The notes beneath the pieces were generated by a model that saw nothing but the letters and a program-made list of their open reading frames with translations, was not told the origin of the DNA and did not search any database. Source: Verrucomicrobiota bacterium (GTDB lineage Bacteria > Verrucomicrobiota > Verrucomicrobiia > Opitutales > Opitutaceae). From it: a stretch of 5,998 bases of DNA. Position 1 is the first letter of the stretch, and every line of letters begins with the position of its first letter. The DNA lies in the NCBI GenBank assembly GCA_023447015.1, contig JAEXPG010000402.1, forward strand, positions 1-5,998, written 5' to 3'. Positions 5,885 through 5,998 of this stretch are shown here, piece after piece. Both the position numbers and the translations under genes were made by a program.

Positions 5885-5998
5885 ATGCAAGCGAACGACC
5901 TCCGCAAAGGCCAAGTGATCAATTTCAACGGTGAACAATGCCTCGTCATGGAGGTCATGCACCGCACGCCGGGCAATCTGCGCGCCTTTGTGCAGGCC
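5885..5998 (+). CDS. efp: Elongation factor P, N-terminal fragment (3' end outside window)
   Basis: EF-P binds the ribosome between the P and E sites and promotes peptide bond formation at consecutive prolines. The visible 38 residues match domain I: MQANDLRKGQVINFNGEQ corresponds to the family N-terminus with SNDFR-x-G, and HRTPGNLRAFVQA is the beta3-beta4 loop and following strand. The loop tip, occupied by Lys34 (E. coli) or Arg32 (Pseudomonas), which are modified for activity, is Asn31 here by direct alignment of PGK-GQAF with PGN-LRAF. Most characterised EF-P proteins use a modified Lys or Arg. Asn cannot be modified by EpmA or EarP, so this EF-P may work unmodified or by another route. 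The gene is divergent from lpxC-fabZ and has its own candidate promoter. It could also be an EF-P-like paralogue; the C-terminal domains are outside the window. Confidence 0.93.
   Translation, partial: MQANDLRKGQVINFNGEQCLVMEVMHRTPGNLRAFVQA

Noticed and set aside
1..5998. Search for CRISPR, tRNA, insertion sequences, toxin-antitoxin or defence genes
   Set aside because: No direct-repeat array, tRNA-like fold, transposase motif or terminal inverted repeats were seen; all coding space is accounted for by the listed genes.

Overview
The window reads as chromosomal DNA of a GC-rich Gram-negative bacterium, most likely of the Verrucomicrobiota (Opitutaceae-like). Three things support this. LpxC and FabZ are fused in one protein, an arrangement known from Bacteroidota and also found in PVC-group bacteria. 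A large secreted protein ends in a DxDxDGL calcium-type motif followed by a short beta-rich tail, common in verrucomicrobial exported proteins. The EF-P has a TPGN loop tip. The phylum is inferred by eye and was not tested by a search.

Layout, left to right. Positions 1-285 (+) hold the C-terminal part of alanine racemase, cut by the window edge. Its stop overlaps the GTG start of an unrecognised lipoprotein at 282-923. After a 163-base gap comes a 711-residue secreted CAP-domain (SCP/PR-1-like) protein at 1087-3222. It overlaps by ATGA a 79-residue proline-rich lipoprotein at 3219-3458. A 77-base convergent junction follows. On the minus strand lie lpxA (3536-4327) and, upstream of it, the lpxC-fabZ fusion (4378-5712), in one transcriptional direction with a 50-base gap. 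A 172-base divergent intergenic region (5713-5884) separates the fusion from the start of efp (5885 to the edge, +). That region holds a 12-base palindrome, a consensus TTGACA box and a tandem pyrimidine-rich hexamer array abutting the efp ATG.

The window has two themes. The right half is core envelope and translation biology: LpxA and LpxC carry out the first two steps of lipid A synthesis, FabZ works on the same (3R)-hydroxyacyl-ACP pool for fatty acid synthesis, and EF-P relieves ribosome stalling at proline runs. The left half is cell-wall precursor supply (Alr) followed by envelope and exported proteins of unknown function. None of the six visible start codons has a recognisable Shine-Dalgarno sequence.

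I see no mobile element, CRISPR array, RNA gene or convincing intrinsic terminator, and no evidence of a wholly new multi-gene system. The points most worth a second look are the Asn at the EF-P loop tip, the efp leader hexamers, the lack of Shine-Dalgarno sites, and the CAP protein/small lipoprotein pair.
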